Below are positions 1 through 6,606 of a stretch of 14,557 bases of DNA, in pieces. The translations under genes were made by a program, and so were the position numbers. This stretch comes from JAAYDK01 sp964543935 (GTDB lineage: Bacteria; Spirochaetota; Spirochaetia; Sphaerochaetales; Sphaerochaetaceae): positions 1 to 14,557 of the forward strand of contig CAZJAK010000056.1 of the NCBI GenBank assembly GCA_964543935.1. Reading direction: 5' to 3'. The stretch's first letter is position 1, and every line of letters starts with the position of its first letter. A model generated the notes under the pieces. The model saw only the letters and a program-made list of their open reading frames with translations. It searched no databases and was not told the DNA's origin.

Positions 1-269
1 GTTCATAAGTTCCCAACCACCGATTTCAGCTTTGCGTCTCAATCTCGGTGTGGCTAACCTTTTCCGTGACATCTCGCACAGAATCTCAGCCCAATCAACC
101 CTATACCCCAAAACCCCTCGATTCCTGCATATTTATGCAGCTTTCGAGCCCCCAGACCTTATTCCGGTATATTCCTTCCTAGTCCTATTCTTCAAAACGA
201 CTAATGAAAAAAGAAAAACCGCTCTTTGAAGAATCTACTTTTATTCAATAGAATGTAAGCCTTCTATTA
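1..269. other. Gene-free left edge, nothing supported
   Basis: AT-rich stretch. A 65-codon open frame on the plus strand (32-229) has no ribosome binding site and no recognisable protein features, so it is not called. The only structure seen is a weak 7-bp inverted repeat just after the minus-strand regulator's stop codon (AATAGAA at 247-253, TTCTATT at 262-268). It lacks a following U-run close to the stem on the minus strand, so it is a poor terminator candidate. Confidence 0.6.
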
Positions 270-821
270 TCACACACTCAGCATCTCCATGAGGTTCACC
301 CATGGGAGTTCTGCTTTGGTCAATTCTATCGTTGTTTCTTCTTTCCAGATGATGATCGGAAGGTTTGTGTCTTCCTTTCTGTGATCTTTGACTTCTTGGA
401 TGGAGTGGCACAGGCAGATGTCGTGCGGGAAACTGTCGAGTTCCAGGAGATCGTGTATCAGGGCAGCGAAGTCGTCCTGCGGCCCGAAGAAGATCACCTT
501 TGTTGTCTTGTACTTCTCTGCAATGAAGCCTATGGCTATCGCTAGTCTCTTCTGCAGGTCTTCAATCTCTTGATACATCCGCACTATGTAGCCATAGGTC
601 CGTTCCAGCTTGTCGGCGATGCCGGCAGGAGTGAGGAAGTACTTGACCGAGTTCGGTTGCAGCTTTTGGATCTTCACCAAGCCTTTCTTGACCAACCGCT
701 TGAGCAAGATGTTGATCGTCCCCAAGGACACACCGACATGCTCGGACAGCTCACGCTGGGTGGCATCCGAGTTCCGGTCGATGTAACTGAGGATTGAAAA
801 TTCTTTGGCTTGTTGTTCCAT
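270..821 (-). CDS. Winged-helix (MarR-like) transcriptional regulator
   Basis: A 183-residue cytoplasmic protein. Residues about 5-75 form a winged helix-turn-helix: an N-terminal helix, then the segment TQRELSEHVGVSLGTINILLKRLVKK, where the recognition helix is around SLGTINILLKRL, and a wing ending in YFLTPAG. Residues about 75-100 look like a helical or coiled-coil segment (QEIEDLQKRLAIA), and the rest (VIFFGPQDDFAALIHDLLE) resembles a small alpha/beta sensor or dimerisation part. The N-terminal layout resembles the small winged-helix proteins that head exopolysaccharide operons in many bacteria, but no polysaccharide genes are visible here. The start has only a weak Shine-Dalgarno (AGTGAG). 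Its GC content is clearly lower than that of the catabolic genes, so it may have a separate origin. An inverted repeat lies 16 bp upstream of the start. Function as a DNA-binding regulator is fairly sure; the regulated process is unknown. Confidence 0.8.
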   Translation of the reverse strand: MEQQAKEFSILSYIDRNSDATQRELSEHVGVSLGTINILLKRLVKKGLVKIQKLQPNSVKYFLTPAGIADKLERTYGYIVRMYQEIEDLQKRLAIAIGFIAEKYKTTKVIFFGPQDDFAALIHDLLELDSFPHDICLCHSIQEVKDHRKEDTNLPIIIWKEETTIELTKAELPWVNLMEMLSV

Positions 822-836
822 CTGCTCACTTGTAGA

Positions 837-858
837 TGTTCAAAAAATGAACAGTATA
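837..858 (-). promoter_or_regulatory. Candidate -10 and overlapping inverted repeat for the winged-helix regulator
   Basis: On the minus strand a good -10 hexamer TATACT (853-858) has no convincing -35. Directly downstream, covering the expected start site, is the inverted repeat TGTTCA-N5-TGAACA (837-842 and 848-853). A 10-bp palindrome ATACATGTAT (856-865) overlaps the -10. This arrangement would suit autorepression by the adjacent regulator. The promoter is only moderately supported. Confidence 0.4.
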
Positions 859-951
859 CATGTATCCATGCAATTCAGGGTTGAAGACCACCGAATTGCT
901 GTATTGAAAATCTCCATCGTTTTCATATGGGAATGATAGTAACCACAGGAA

Positions 952-1190
952 GCACGGCTTCGCCGGGAATTGCCTGATTTGGCAACTCCGCTTAACGAGC
1001 CCTCCGTGCCTATACCGGTCGCCGCAACGGACGCGGTATACCTCTTCCCGATCCCGGCGCAGTCGTGCGCAGCTCATGTCTCAAGAAGAAAACCTGCACT
1101 GGACAGGATGGTTACGTCCTTGCGGCTTTTCTGTGCCGCCGGCCGCACCACCTGTCTATCGAAGCCTATGATAGCACCAGTTTCCACTGG
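952..1190 (-). other. Dense inverted-repeat region, candidate structured RNA or leader
   Basis: A GC-rich block between AT-rich flanks holds at least six inverted repeats. Positions: 952-957 with 1004-1009 (6 bp), enclosing 966-974 with 981-989 (9 bp); 1011-1017 with 1034-1040 (7 bp); 1057-1061 with 1066-1070 (5 bp, 4-nt loop); 1122-1126 with 1135-1139 (5 bp); 1156-1160 with 1170-1174 (5 bp); 1177-1181 with 1186-1190 (5 bp). In the 9-bp stem one position is a G-U wobble if read from the minus strand but an A-C mismatch from the plus strand, and the last hairpin gets a GGAA (GNRA) tetraloop only on the minus strand. Both favour minus-strand transcription, towards the winged-helix regulator. 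No riboswitch, RNase P, tmRNA or SRP signature was recognised. Open frames across it look like by-products. Confidence 0.35.
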
Positions 1191-1247
1191 GACGCAACCG
1201 ATAAACAGATATTTACTACATAATTTCCGAAGCCTTTATTTGTTATT

Positions 1248-1261
1248 AATTTGTACAAATT
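1248..1261. promoter_or_regulatory. 14-bp perfect palindrome AATTTGTACAAATT
   Basis: A perfect palindrome in the AT-rich region between the structured block and the operon promoter. Its core TTTGTACAAA recurs at 13665-13674 upstream of the PucR-type gene. The shared core suggests one transcription factor binding both places, but AT-rich DNA produces such palindromes by chance, so this is tentative. It lies about 130 bp upstream of the -35 of the transporter operon. Confidence 0.35.
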
Positions 1262-1392
1262 TTTCCTAAATTTCTTATGTCATTAGTGAGTATGGAATAA
1301 AGAGTTATCTAGAAAAAATTATTTATTTTCAATGGAAATTTCTTGTTCCCTTTACACGACTGGTCAGCCAAAAGCAGTGCCACAATTAACAC

Positions 1393-1420
1393 TTGACAAT
1401 TCACAGCTTCGCTTTACAAT
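1393..1420 (+). promoter_or_regulatory. Sigma70-type promoter of the transporter operon
   Basis: A consensus -35 TTGACA (1393-1398), a 16-bp spacer and a near-consensus -10 TACAAT (1415-1420) predict transcription from about 1427. That leaves a leader of about 118 nt before the binding-protein start codon at 1545. The quality of this promoter and the very strong Shine-Dalgarno downstream suggest high expression. Confidence 0.75.
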
Positions 1421-1476
1421 GAAAGAGACATAATTAAGGTGCTTTATTAAAGTGGACATGAAATGTGACGGCACCC

Positions 1477-1518
1477 TGTACCGGTACACGGAACCCGATA
1501 GCCGCTCGGTCCTATCGG
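1477..1518 (+). promoter_or_regulatory. Palindrome and hairpin in the leader of the transporter operon
   Basis: The perfect 12-bp palindrome TGTACCGGTACA (1477-1488) lies about 50 nt downstream of the predicted start site. A second inverted repeat follows, CCGATA (1495-1500) with TATCGG (1513-1518). The first could be an operator acting as a roadblock, and either could act as an RNA hairpin just ahead of the ribosome binding site at 1531-1540. No protein or ligand can be assigned from sequence alone. Confidence 0.4.
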
Positions 1519-1544
1519 AGTCACTCGAAAAGGAGGAGGAATTC

Positions 1545-2981
1545 ATGAAGAAACGAATCGTACAAACAGTGCTGCTCGCAACCGTGTTGTCGCTCTTGTC
1601 GGCAACGCTCGTATTCGCCACCGGAGGAGCCGAACAAGCTCCTGCCGCACCCGCTGCCCCCGCCGCAGCCGTCTCCAACCTGCCCGCCAACGCCCAACAG
1701 TACCCCTGGATCTTCGCCAAGAACCCCAGCGCCATCAAAGGCACCGTCCGCTTCTGGATGCCCTTCAAAGGCGACCAAGGCATGAACGACCTCATCGCCG
1801 AGTTCAACAAGTACTACCCCAACGTCAAAGTCGAACTGACCACCTACAACAACAACACCGACGGCAACGTGGGGGTCAACACCGCCATCATGGGCGGTGA
1901 AGTCGACGTGCTGGCCAGCTTCGGATTGGCCAACGCCTACCGCCGCTGGGAGAACAACCTCTACATCCCGCTGGACGAACGGATGAAAGCCGAAGGCATC
2001 GACCTGGTCTCCAACTGGGGCACCGACAAGTACCGCTACAACAACACCACCTTCAGCTTCCCCTGCGGAGGACTCTCCTACTACATCGTCATCAACAAGA
2101 CCGCTTGGGACCAAGCCGGCTTGGGCGCCATCCCCACCGAATGGACCTGGGACGAATACCTGGAAGCCTCGCGCAAGATGACCAAGAAGGACGCGGCCGG
2201 CAACACCGTCGTCTACGGCGGCTCCAGCTACCACTCCAACAACTACTGGACCTACGTCGCCTACCAGCTCTACGGCAAGAACCAGTACTACGAAGACTCC
2301 GGCCTCAGCCGCTGGGGCGACCCGCAGATGGTCAAAGCCATGAACTACCGCTACCAGGCCGACAACGTGGAGAAAATCTGGTTCCCGCTGTCCAAGTACC
2401 GCGCCAACAACCTGCAGACCCAGATGGTCTACATGACCGGCGAAGTCGTCAGCGCCATCACCCCCAACATGATCCGCTTCATCCGCGACACCAAGAACTA
2501 CCCGGCCAACTTCGTCACCTACTTCGCCCCGTGGCCCGTGATGGAGAAAGGCCAGACCAACTACATGTCGGGCGTCTCCCCGTTCTCCCATGCCGGAATC
2601 ACCTCGGGCTACGACAAGGCCAACATCGACGCCATTTGGGCCTTCCTCAAGTTCTACAGCACCTACGGCTCGAAGTACCTCATCGTCGCCGGCCACCAGT
2701 CCAACTGGAAGGGCACCCAACTGGGCGAGCTCGTCAACCTCGTCTTCGGCAATGAAGAGAACGCCAAGAAGCTGATCGACATCGAGAGCTTCGGCCGCGT
2801 CGTCGTCAACTACAAGAACCCCGCCTTCTACGACGACATCCTGACCGCCTACTCCAAGGTCAACGACTTCGTCAACAACTACACCCTCGAAATCCACAAC
2901 GACAAGTACACCGTGGAGGAGGGCATGCGCCTGATGCAACGCGATTGCGATGCCGCCATCAAGGCGGAACGCGGGTATTGA
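1545..2981 (+). CDS. CUT1 ABC transporter sugar-binding protein (exported)
   Basis: A 478-residue extracytoplasmic solute-binding protein of the family-1 sugar type. Residues 1-25 are a signal peptide (KKR charged start, hydrophobic core, predicted cleavage VFA/TGGAEQ). There is no lipobox cysteine, so it is probably soluble in the periplasm. An Ala/Pro linker (about residues 31-42) precedes the binding fold, which opens with VRFWMPFKGDQGMNDLIAEF and YYPNVKVEL, the usual first strand-helix-strand of this family. The start at 1545 is chosen because GGAGGAGG (1532-1539) sits just upstream. An in-frame start at 1452 would add 31 non-conserved residues ahead of the signal peptide. The gene is strikingly rich in C-ending codons (AAC, TAC, ATC, GTC), as expected for high expression, and this bias creates a long false antisense frame. 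It heads the operon and supplies substrate to the two permeases that follow. Substrate unknown; likely an oligosaccharide or glycoside. Confidence 0.9.
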   Translation: MKKRIVQTVLLATVLSLLSATLVFATGGAEQAPAAPAAPAAAVSNLPANAQQYPWIFAKNPSAIKGTVRFWMPFKGDQGMNDLIAEFNKYYPNVKVELTTYNNNTDGNVGVNTAIMGGEVDVLASFGLANAYRRWENNLYIPLDERMKAEGIDLVSNWGTDKYRYNNTTFSFPCGGLSYYIVINKTAWDQAGLGAIPTEWTWDEYLEASRKMTKKDAAGNTVVYGGSSYHSNNYWTYVAYQLYGKNQYYEDSGLSRWGDPQMVKAMNYRYQADNVEKIWFPLSKYRANNLQTQMVYMTGEVVSAITPNMIRFIRDTKNYPANFVTYFAPWPVMEKGQTNYMSGVSPFSHAGITSGYDKANIDAIWAFLKFYSTYGSKYLIVAGHQSNWKGTQLGELVNLVFGNEENAKKLIDIESFGRVVVNYKNPAFYDDILTAYSKVNDFVNNYTLEIHNDKYTVEEGMRLMQRDCDAAIKAERGY

Positions 2982-2990
2982 GCCAACTCA

Positions 2991-3019
2991 GCTGAGGGCA
3001 AGGCTTCCTTGCCCTCAGC
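2991..3019 (+). promoter_or_regulatory. Very stable 13-bp hairpin between binding protein and permease
   Basis: GCTGAGGGCAAGG (2991-3003), loop CTT, and CCTTGCCCTCAGC (3007-3019) pair perfectly. No U-run follows, so it is not a standard terminator. In other sugar ABC operons a hairpin at this place protects the 3' end of the binding-protein mRNA and lowers expression of the permease genes. That role is inferred here from position. The left arm also overlaps a 10-bp palindrome, CTCAGCTGAG (2987-2996). Confidence 0.75.
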
Positions 3020-3041
3020 GTCCGGGAGGGAACGCACAGCC

Positions 3042-3941
3042 ATGAATGCCAGAAAGAAAGCAATCCTTCAAGAAAACGTAGCCGGATACCTCTTCATCGG
3101 CCCAAACCTCCTCATCTTCCTCATCTTCATCGTCTTTCCCATGTTCGCCTCGATCTACCTCTCGTTCACCGAGTGGAACTTCCTGTCGGGCTTTGGCGGC
3201 ATCAAATGGGTCGGCTTGGAGAACTTCAAGAAGCTGTTCGTCGAGGACCGCTTCATCTACGCCATCCAAAACACCTTCATCTACGCCCTCACCATCGTAC
3301 CGGTCTCCTTGGCCATCGCCATGGTGCTGGCCTACGTCCTCAACGGCAAGATCTTCGGCAAGAAGGTCCTGCGCTTTTTCTTTTTCATCCCCTACATCTC
3401 CAGCCAAGTGGCCCTGGCCGCCGTCTTCAAGTTCCTCTTCAGGGACGACGGACTGCTCAACTCGTTCTTGGTCGACACCCTGCACCTGATGAAAACGGCC
3501 CCCGACTGGCTGAACAACGAAGCCCTGAACAAAATCCCCATCATCCTGCTGGCCATCTGGACCGGCATCGGCTACGAGCTGATCGTCTACATGGCAGCGT
3601 TGCAAGGAGTGCCCTCCGACCTGTACGAAGTGGCCGAGATCGAAGGAGCCACCTCGCTGCAAAAATTCCTCAAGATCACCTTCCCCCTCATCACCCCGAC
3701 AACCTTCTACCTGGTGGTGGTCCGCATCATCGCCATCTTCAAGATATTCGCCTCGATCAACATCATGACGCTGGGCACTTCGTACAAATCGAACACCTCG
3801 ATGGTCATGGAGATCTACCGCAACTCGTTCGTCCATTACGCCTTCGGGTACGCCAGCGCCGAAGCCCTGGTCCTGCTGGGCCTGGTGCTGGCCATCACCC
3901 TCCTCAATTTCCTCTTCCAGAAGAAATGGGTCCATTATTAG
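3042..3941 (+). CDS. CUT1 ABC transporter permease, MalF/UgpA type
   Basis: A 299-residue inner-membrane permease subunit. Six hydrophobic segments are visible, at about residues 16-39 (FIGPNLLIFLIFIVFP), 72-103, 113-135, 165-190, 222-245 and 272-292. The cytoplasmic EAA loop (about 193-220) reads YEVAEIEGATSLQKFLKITF, with the conserved G-A pair and the trailing LITP; it docks the ATPase. The order of features and the short N-terminus fit the first permease of a carbohydrate CUT1 system. The start at 3042 was chosen over an upstream TTG at 3009, which lies inside the intergenic hairpin and has no ribosome binding site. GGGAGGG (3023-3029) is somewhat far (12 nt) from the ATG, so translation may be modest. 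The gene pairs with the next one, and no ATPase is encoded in the window. Confidence 0.92.
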   Translation: MNARKKAILQENVAGYLFIGPNLLIFLIFIVFPMFASIYLSFTEWNFLSGFGGIKWVGLENFKKLFVEDRFIYAIQNTFIYALTIVPVSLAIAMVLAYVLNGKIFGKKVLRFFFFIPYISSQVALAAVFKFLFRDDGLLNSFLVDTLHLMKTAPDWLNNEALNKIPIILLAIWTGIGYELIVYMAALQGVPSDLYEVAEIEGATSLQKFLKITFPLITPTTFYLVVVRIIAIFKIFASINIMTLGTSYKSNTSMVMEIYRNSFVHYAFGYASAEALVLLGLVLAITLLNFLFQKKWVHY

Positions 3942-3950
3942 GAGTCAACC

Positions 3951-4784
3951 ATGCGCAGGACTGAACTTCGCTCACAGATCGTACACACCATCCTCATCGC
4001 ACTGCTGGCGCTGGTCTTCCTCTTCCCCATGCTGTGGATGATCTCCTCGTCGCTGAAGACCACCAACCAAGTATTCTCCACCTCGTTCCGCTGGATTCCC
4101 CAAGTCGTCAAGTGGGAGAACTACGCCACCGTGTGGACCAGCACCGACTTGCCCATGCTGCGCGTCTTCTACAACTCGCTCTACATCGCCATCCTCAGCA
4201 CGCTGGGCCAGCTGCTGTTCGCCTCCATGGCCGCCTACGCCTTCGCCAGGATCAACTTCGCCGGCAAGAACATCCTCTTCATCCTGTTTCTGACCTCGAT
4301 GATGATCCCGGTGCAAGTCACCATCATCCCGCGCTTCATGCTCTTCAAGACCATCGGGCTGTACAACAGCTTCTGGGCCTTGATCCTGCCGGCCCTGTTC
4401 GGCGCATCCACCATCTTCTTTCTGCGCCAAGCCCACAAGGGCCTGCCCGACGAGCTCATCGACGCCGCCCGGGTCGACGGCGCCAACCACCTGACCATCT
4501 TCGGCCGCATCATGGTGCCGTTGACCATCCCGTCGATGATCTCGATGATGGTGCTCTCGTTCGTCTCGACCTGGAACGACTACCTCAACCCGTTGATCTT
4601 CTTGACCAAGCCCAAACTGTTCACCGTCAGCCAGGCGGTGCGCTGGTACATGCTGGACGAAGTGCAGCGCTATGAACTGACCATGGCGGCCGCCACCAGC
4701 TCGATCATCCCCATCATCATCATATTCCTGGCCTGCCAGCGTTACTTCATCGAAGGCATCGCCAAGAGCGGCATCAAAGGATAA
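3951..4784 (+). CDS. CUT1 ABC transporter permease, MalG/UgpE type
   Basis: A 277-residue inner-membrane permease, partner of the preceding gene. A first membrane segment (residues about 11-32, TILIALLALVFLFPMLWMISSSLK) is followed by the usual periplasmic stretch with WENYATVW and further membrane helices. The EAA loop at about 167-193 reads ELIDAARVDGANHLTIFGRIMVPLTIP. The C-terminus QRYFIEGIAKSGIKG matches the Q-x-Y-F-x-x-G ... G-x-x-K-G ending typical of MalG-like CUT1 subunits. GGAG of the ribosome binding site overlaps the stop codon of the first permease, and the next gene starts 5 nt after this stop, so the genes are translationally coupled. The energy-supplying ATPase must come from elsewhere, probably a shared MsmK/UgpC-type protein. 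Confidence 0.93.
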   Translation: MRRTELRSQIVHTILIALLALVFLFPMLWMISSSLKTTNQVFSTSFRWIPQVVKWENYATVWTSTDLPMLRVFYNSLYIAILSTLGQLLFASMAAYAFARINFAGKNILFILFLTSMMIPVQVTIIPRFMLFKTIGLYNSFWALILPALFGASTIFFLRQAHKGLPDELIDAARVDGANHLTIFGRIMVPLTIPSMISMMVLSFVSTWNDYLNPLIFLTKPKLFTVSQAVRWYMLDEVQRYELTMAAATSSIIPIIIIFLACQRYFIEGIAKSGIKG

Positions 4785-4789
4785 ACCCT

Positions 4790-6595
4790 ATGGAAACCTG
4801 GAAGAGCCATCATCATTCGGTGCAGTTGTGCGTAATCGGCGGTGGCTTGGCAGGCCTCTGCTGCGCCATAGCCGCCGCCCGCCACGGCACTACCGTCGCA
4901 TTGGTCCAAGACCGCCCCATGCTGGGCGGCAACTGCTCCAGCGAGATCAGGATGCAGGTGCGCGGTGCCCACGGCAAGGAGAACAAGGAGACCGGCATCC
5001 TCAGCGAGCTGGAGCTGGAAGCCATCTACCGCAATCCGACGATGAATCCCAACATCTGGGACAGCATCCTGTACGGGAAGGTCAAAGCCGAACCCAATAT
5101 CACCTTGTTGCTCAACACCAGTTGCATCGATGTGAAAATGGACGGCAATTCGATACAAGCAGTGCGCTGCTGGCAACTGACCACCTATTCATGGCACACC
5201 ATCGAGGCCGAGCTGTTCGCCGACTGCTCGGGGGACAGCGTCCTGTCGGTTCCCTCCGGAGCGCAGTGGCGCATCGGACGGGAAGCCTCCTCCGAGTTCG
5301 GCGAATCGATGGGGCTGGATGTGGCCGACAGCAAGACCATGGGCATGTCGATCTTGCTCCAAGCCCGCCAAAACACCCATCCCGTCCCCTTCACAGCCCC
5401 CGAGTGGGCCTATGTCTACGATGACGAATCGTTCGCCACCATCGCTTATGACGAACACCACAGCTCGCACCGCGACCATGAGTTGGCTACCGACGGGTGC
5501 AACTTCTGGTGGATCGAGTTAGGCGGCCACCAGCAGGTACTCGACGATGCCGAGCAAATCCGCGACGAGCTGCTCAAGACCGCCTACGGCGTGTGGGACC
5601 ACCTCAAGAACCACGGCGACCACCACGCCGAAACCTGGGAGTTGGAGTGGATCGGATTCTTGCCCGGCAAACGCGAAAGCCGGCGCTATGTCGGGCCGTA
5701 CATCCTCACTCAGAACGACATCCAGTCGAACCGGGCCTTCGACGACATGGTCGGATACGGCGGCTGGCCGTTGGACGACCACAACCCGATGGGCTTTCTC
5801 AACCGCGGCGATGTCAACGAGAAATCGCAGTTCTTGCCGACCCCCTCCCCCTACGCCATCCCCTTTCGGGTGCTCCATTCGGTCAACGTACCCAACCTGC
5901 TCTTCGCCGGGCGCAACATCAGCGCCACCCACGCCGCCCTCAGCTCCACCCGGGTGATGGGCACCTGCGCCATCCTGGGCCAAGCCATCGGTACCGCCGC
6001 GGCCATCTGTTGCCGCGACAACCTGGTTCCCGCAGCCCTTGGTGCCAAGCACATTGCCGAACTGCAGAGGACCTTGGTCGAGGATTACTGCTTCCTGCCC
6101 GGCTTCAAGCGCCCCACCCCCGCATTGACCAAGCTCGCCCGCCACAACCTCACCGCCGCCCAAGCTGCCGTGTTGTTCGACGGCATCGAGCGCATCGGCG
6201 CCGATGGGACGCCCCACTCCATCGCCCTTGCCCCGGGGCAGGCCATCGAGTTCAGCTTCGACAAAAAAGCAACCGTGCGCCAGCTGCGCATCGTCTTCGA
6301 TCCCGACTATTCACGGCAGTCGATCACCCCGTTCATCCGCATCCAAAAATTCGCCATGCGCAGCCATATCGGCCAAGACTTCCAGCTGCTGCGCATGCCG
6401 GCTGCCATGGCCCGCCGATTCACCGTCGAAGTCGATTACGGCAACGGGCAGTACCGGCCCATCCACCATAGCAAGGCCAACCACCGCGACCTGTTCACCT
6501 TGCCCGTCAACGAGGAGATCACGCGCATGCGCATCGTCTTCGAAAGCGCTTGGTCGGCCGACTCCATCTCGATCTTCGCTTGCGACCTATCATGA
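4790..6595 (+). CDS. FAD-dependent oxidoreductase (FAD_oxidored family) with C-terminal beta domain
   Basis: A 601-residue protein without signal peptide, so cytoplasmic. The N-terminus holds the dinucleotide-binding fold LCVIGGGLAGLCCAIAAARHG (GxGxxG-type), followed by MLGGNCSSEIRMQVRG, characteristic of this FAD_oxidored group. Around residues 145-165, FADCSGDSVLS leads to a GRE motif, as in the family's D-x-(S/T)-G-D ... GRE signature. Residues about 300-410 carry RRYVGPYILTQNDI and VPNLLFAGRNISATHAALSSTRVMG ... GQAIGTAAA, the second FAD-contacting region. From about 470 to 601 there is an extra region rich in beta-strand patterns (IEFSFDKKATVRQLRIVFD ... TRMRIVFESAW) that looks like a discoidin/CBM-like sandwich. 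It probably oxidises a sugar or glycoside, but no substrate or electron acceptor can be read from the sequence. AAAGGA lies 8 nt before the ATG. Its paralogue is at 10961-12265. Confidence 0.85.
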   Translation: METWKSHHHSVQLCVIGGGLAGLCCAIAAARHGTTVALVQDRPMLGGNCSSEIRMQVRGAHGKENKETGILSELELEAIYRNPTMNPNIWDSILYGKVKAEPNITLLLNTSCIDVKMDGNSIQAVRCWQLTTYSWHTIEAELFADCSGDSVLSVPSGAQWRIGREASSEFGESMGLDVADSKTMGMSILLQARQNTHPVPFTAPEWAYVYDDESFATIAYDEHHSSHRDHELATDGCNFWWIELGGHQQVLDDAEQIRDELLKTAYGVWDHLKNHGDHHAETWELEWIGFLPGKRESRRYVGPYILTQNDIQSNRAFDDMVGYGGWPLDDHNPMGFLNRGDVNEKSQFLPTPSPYAIPFRVLHSVNVPNLLFAGRNISATHAALSSTRVMGTCAILGQAIGTAAAICCRDNLVPAALGAKHIAELQRTLVEDYCFLPGFKRPTPALTKLARHNLTAAQAAVLFDGIERIGADGTPHSIALAPGQAIEFSFDKKATVRQLRIVFDPDYSRQSITPFIRIQKFAMRSHIGQDFQLLRMPAAMARRFTVEVDYGNGQYRPIHHSKANHRDLFTLPVNEEITRMRIVFESAWSADSISIFACDLS

Positions 6596-6606
6596 GGGAG
6601 ACCACC

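Noticed and set aside
247..268. Inverted repeat as terminator for the winged-helix gene
   Set aside because: The 7-bp stem is A/T-rich and no U-run directly follows it on the minus strand.
985..1000. GCTTAAC string resembling an integron attC core or JUMPstart element
   Set aside because: Only seven bases match, no paired second core site at proper spacing and no integrase or cassette structure; ops sequence absent.
1177..1197. CACTGGGACGCAA resembling the c-di-GMP-I riboswitch core
   Set aside because: The rest of the aptamer (GGGCAAACC side and the AAAGCC continuation) is missing and the match is on the less likely strand.
826..1269. Open frames of 83 (minus) and 99 (plus) codons over the structured region
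   Set aside because: No ribosome binding sites, cysteine- and arginine-rich odd composition, and they run across multiple hairpins.
1452..1544. 31-residue N-terminal extension of the binding protein
   Set aside because: It would place a charged, unrelated segment ahead of an intact signal peptide, and the strong Shine-Dalgarno lies before the ATG at 1545.
1521..2939. 472-codon open frame antisense to the sugar-binding protein gene
   Set aside because: Its composition (Val, Asp, Gly runs) is what C-ending codons on the other strand produce. The sense protein has a clear signal peptide, family motifs, ribosome binding site and promoter.
3015..3935. 306-codon open frame antisense to the first permease
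   Set aside because: Low-complexity Asp/Glu/Gln/Gly/Val sequence mirroring hydrophobic sense codons; the sense permease has membrane segments and the EAA loop.
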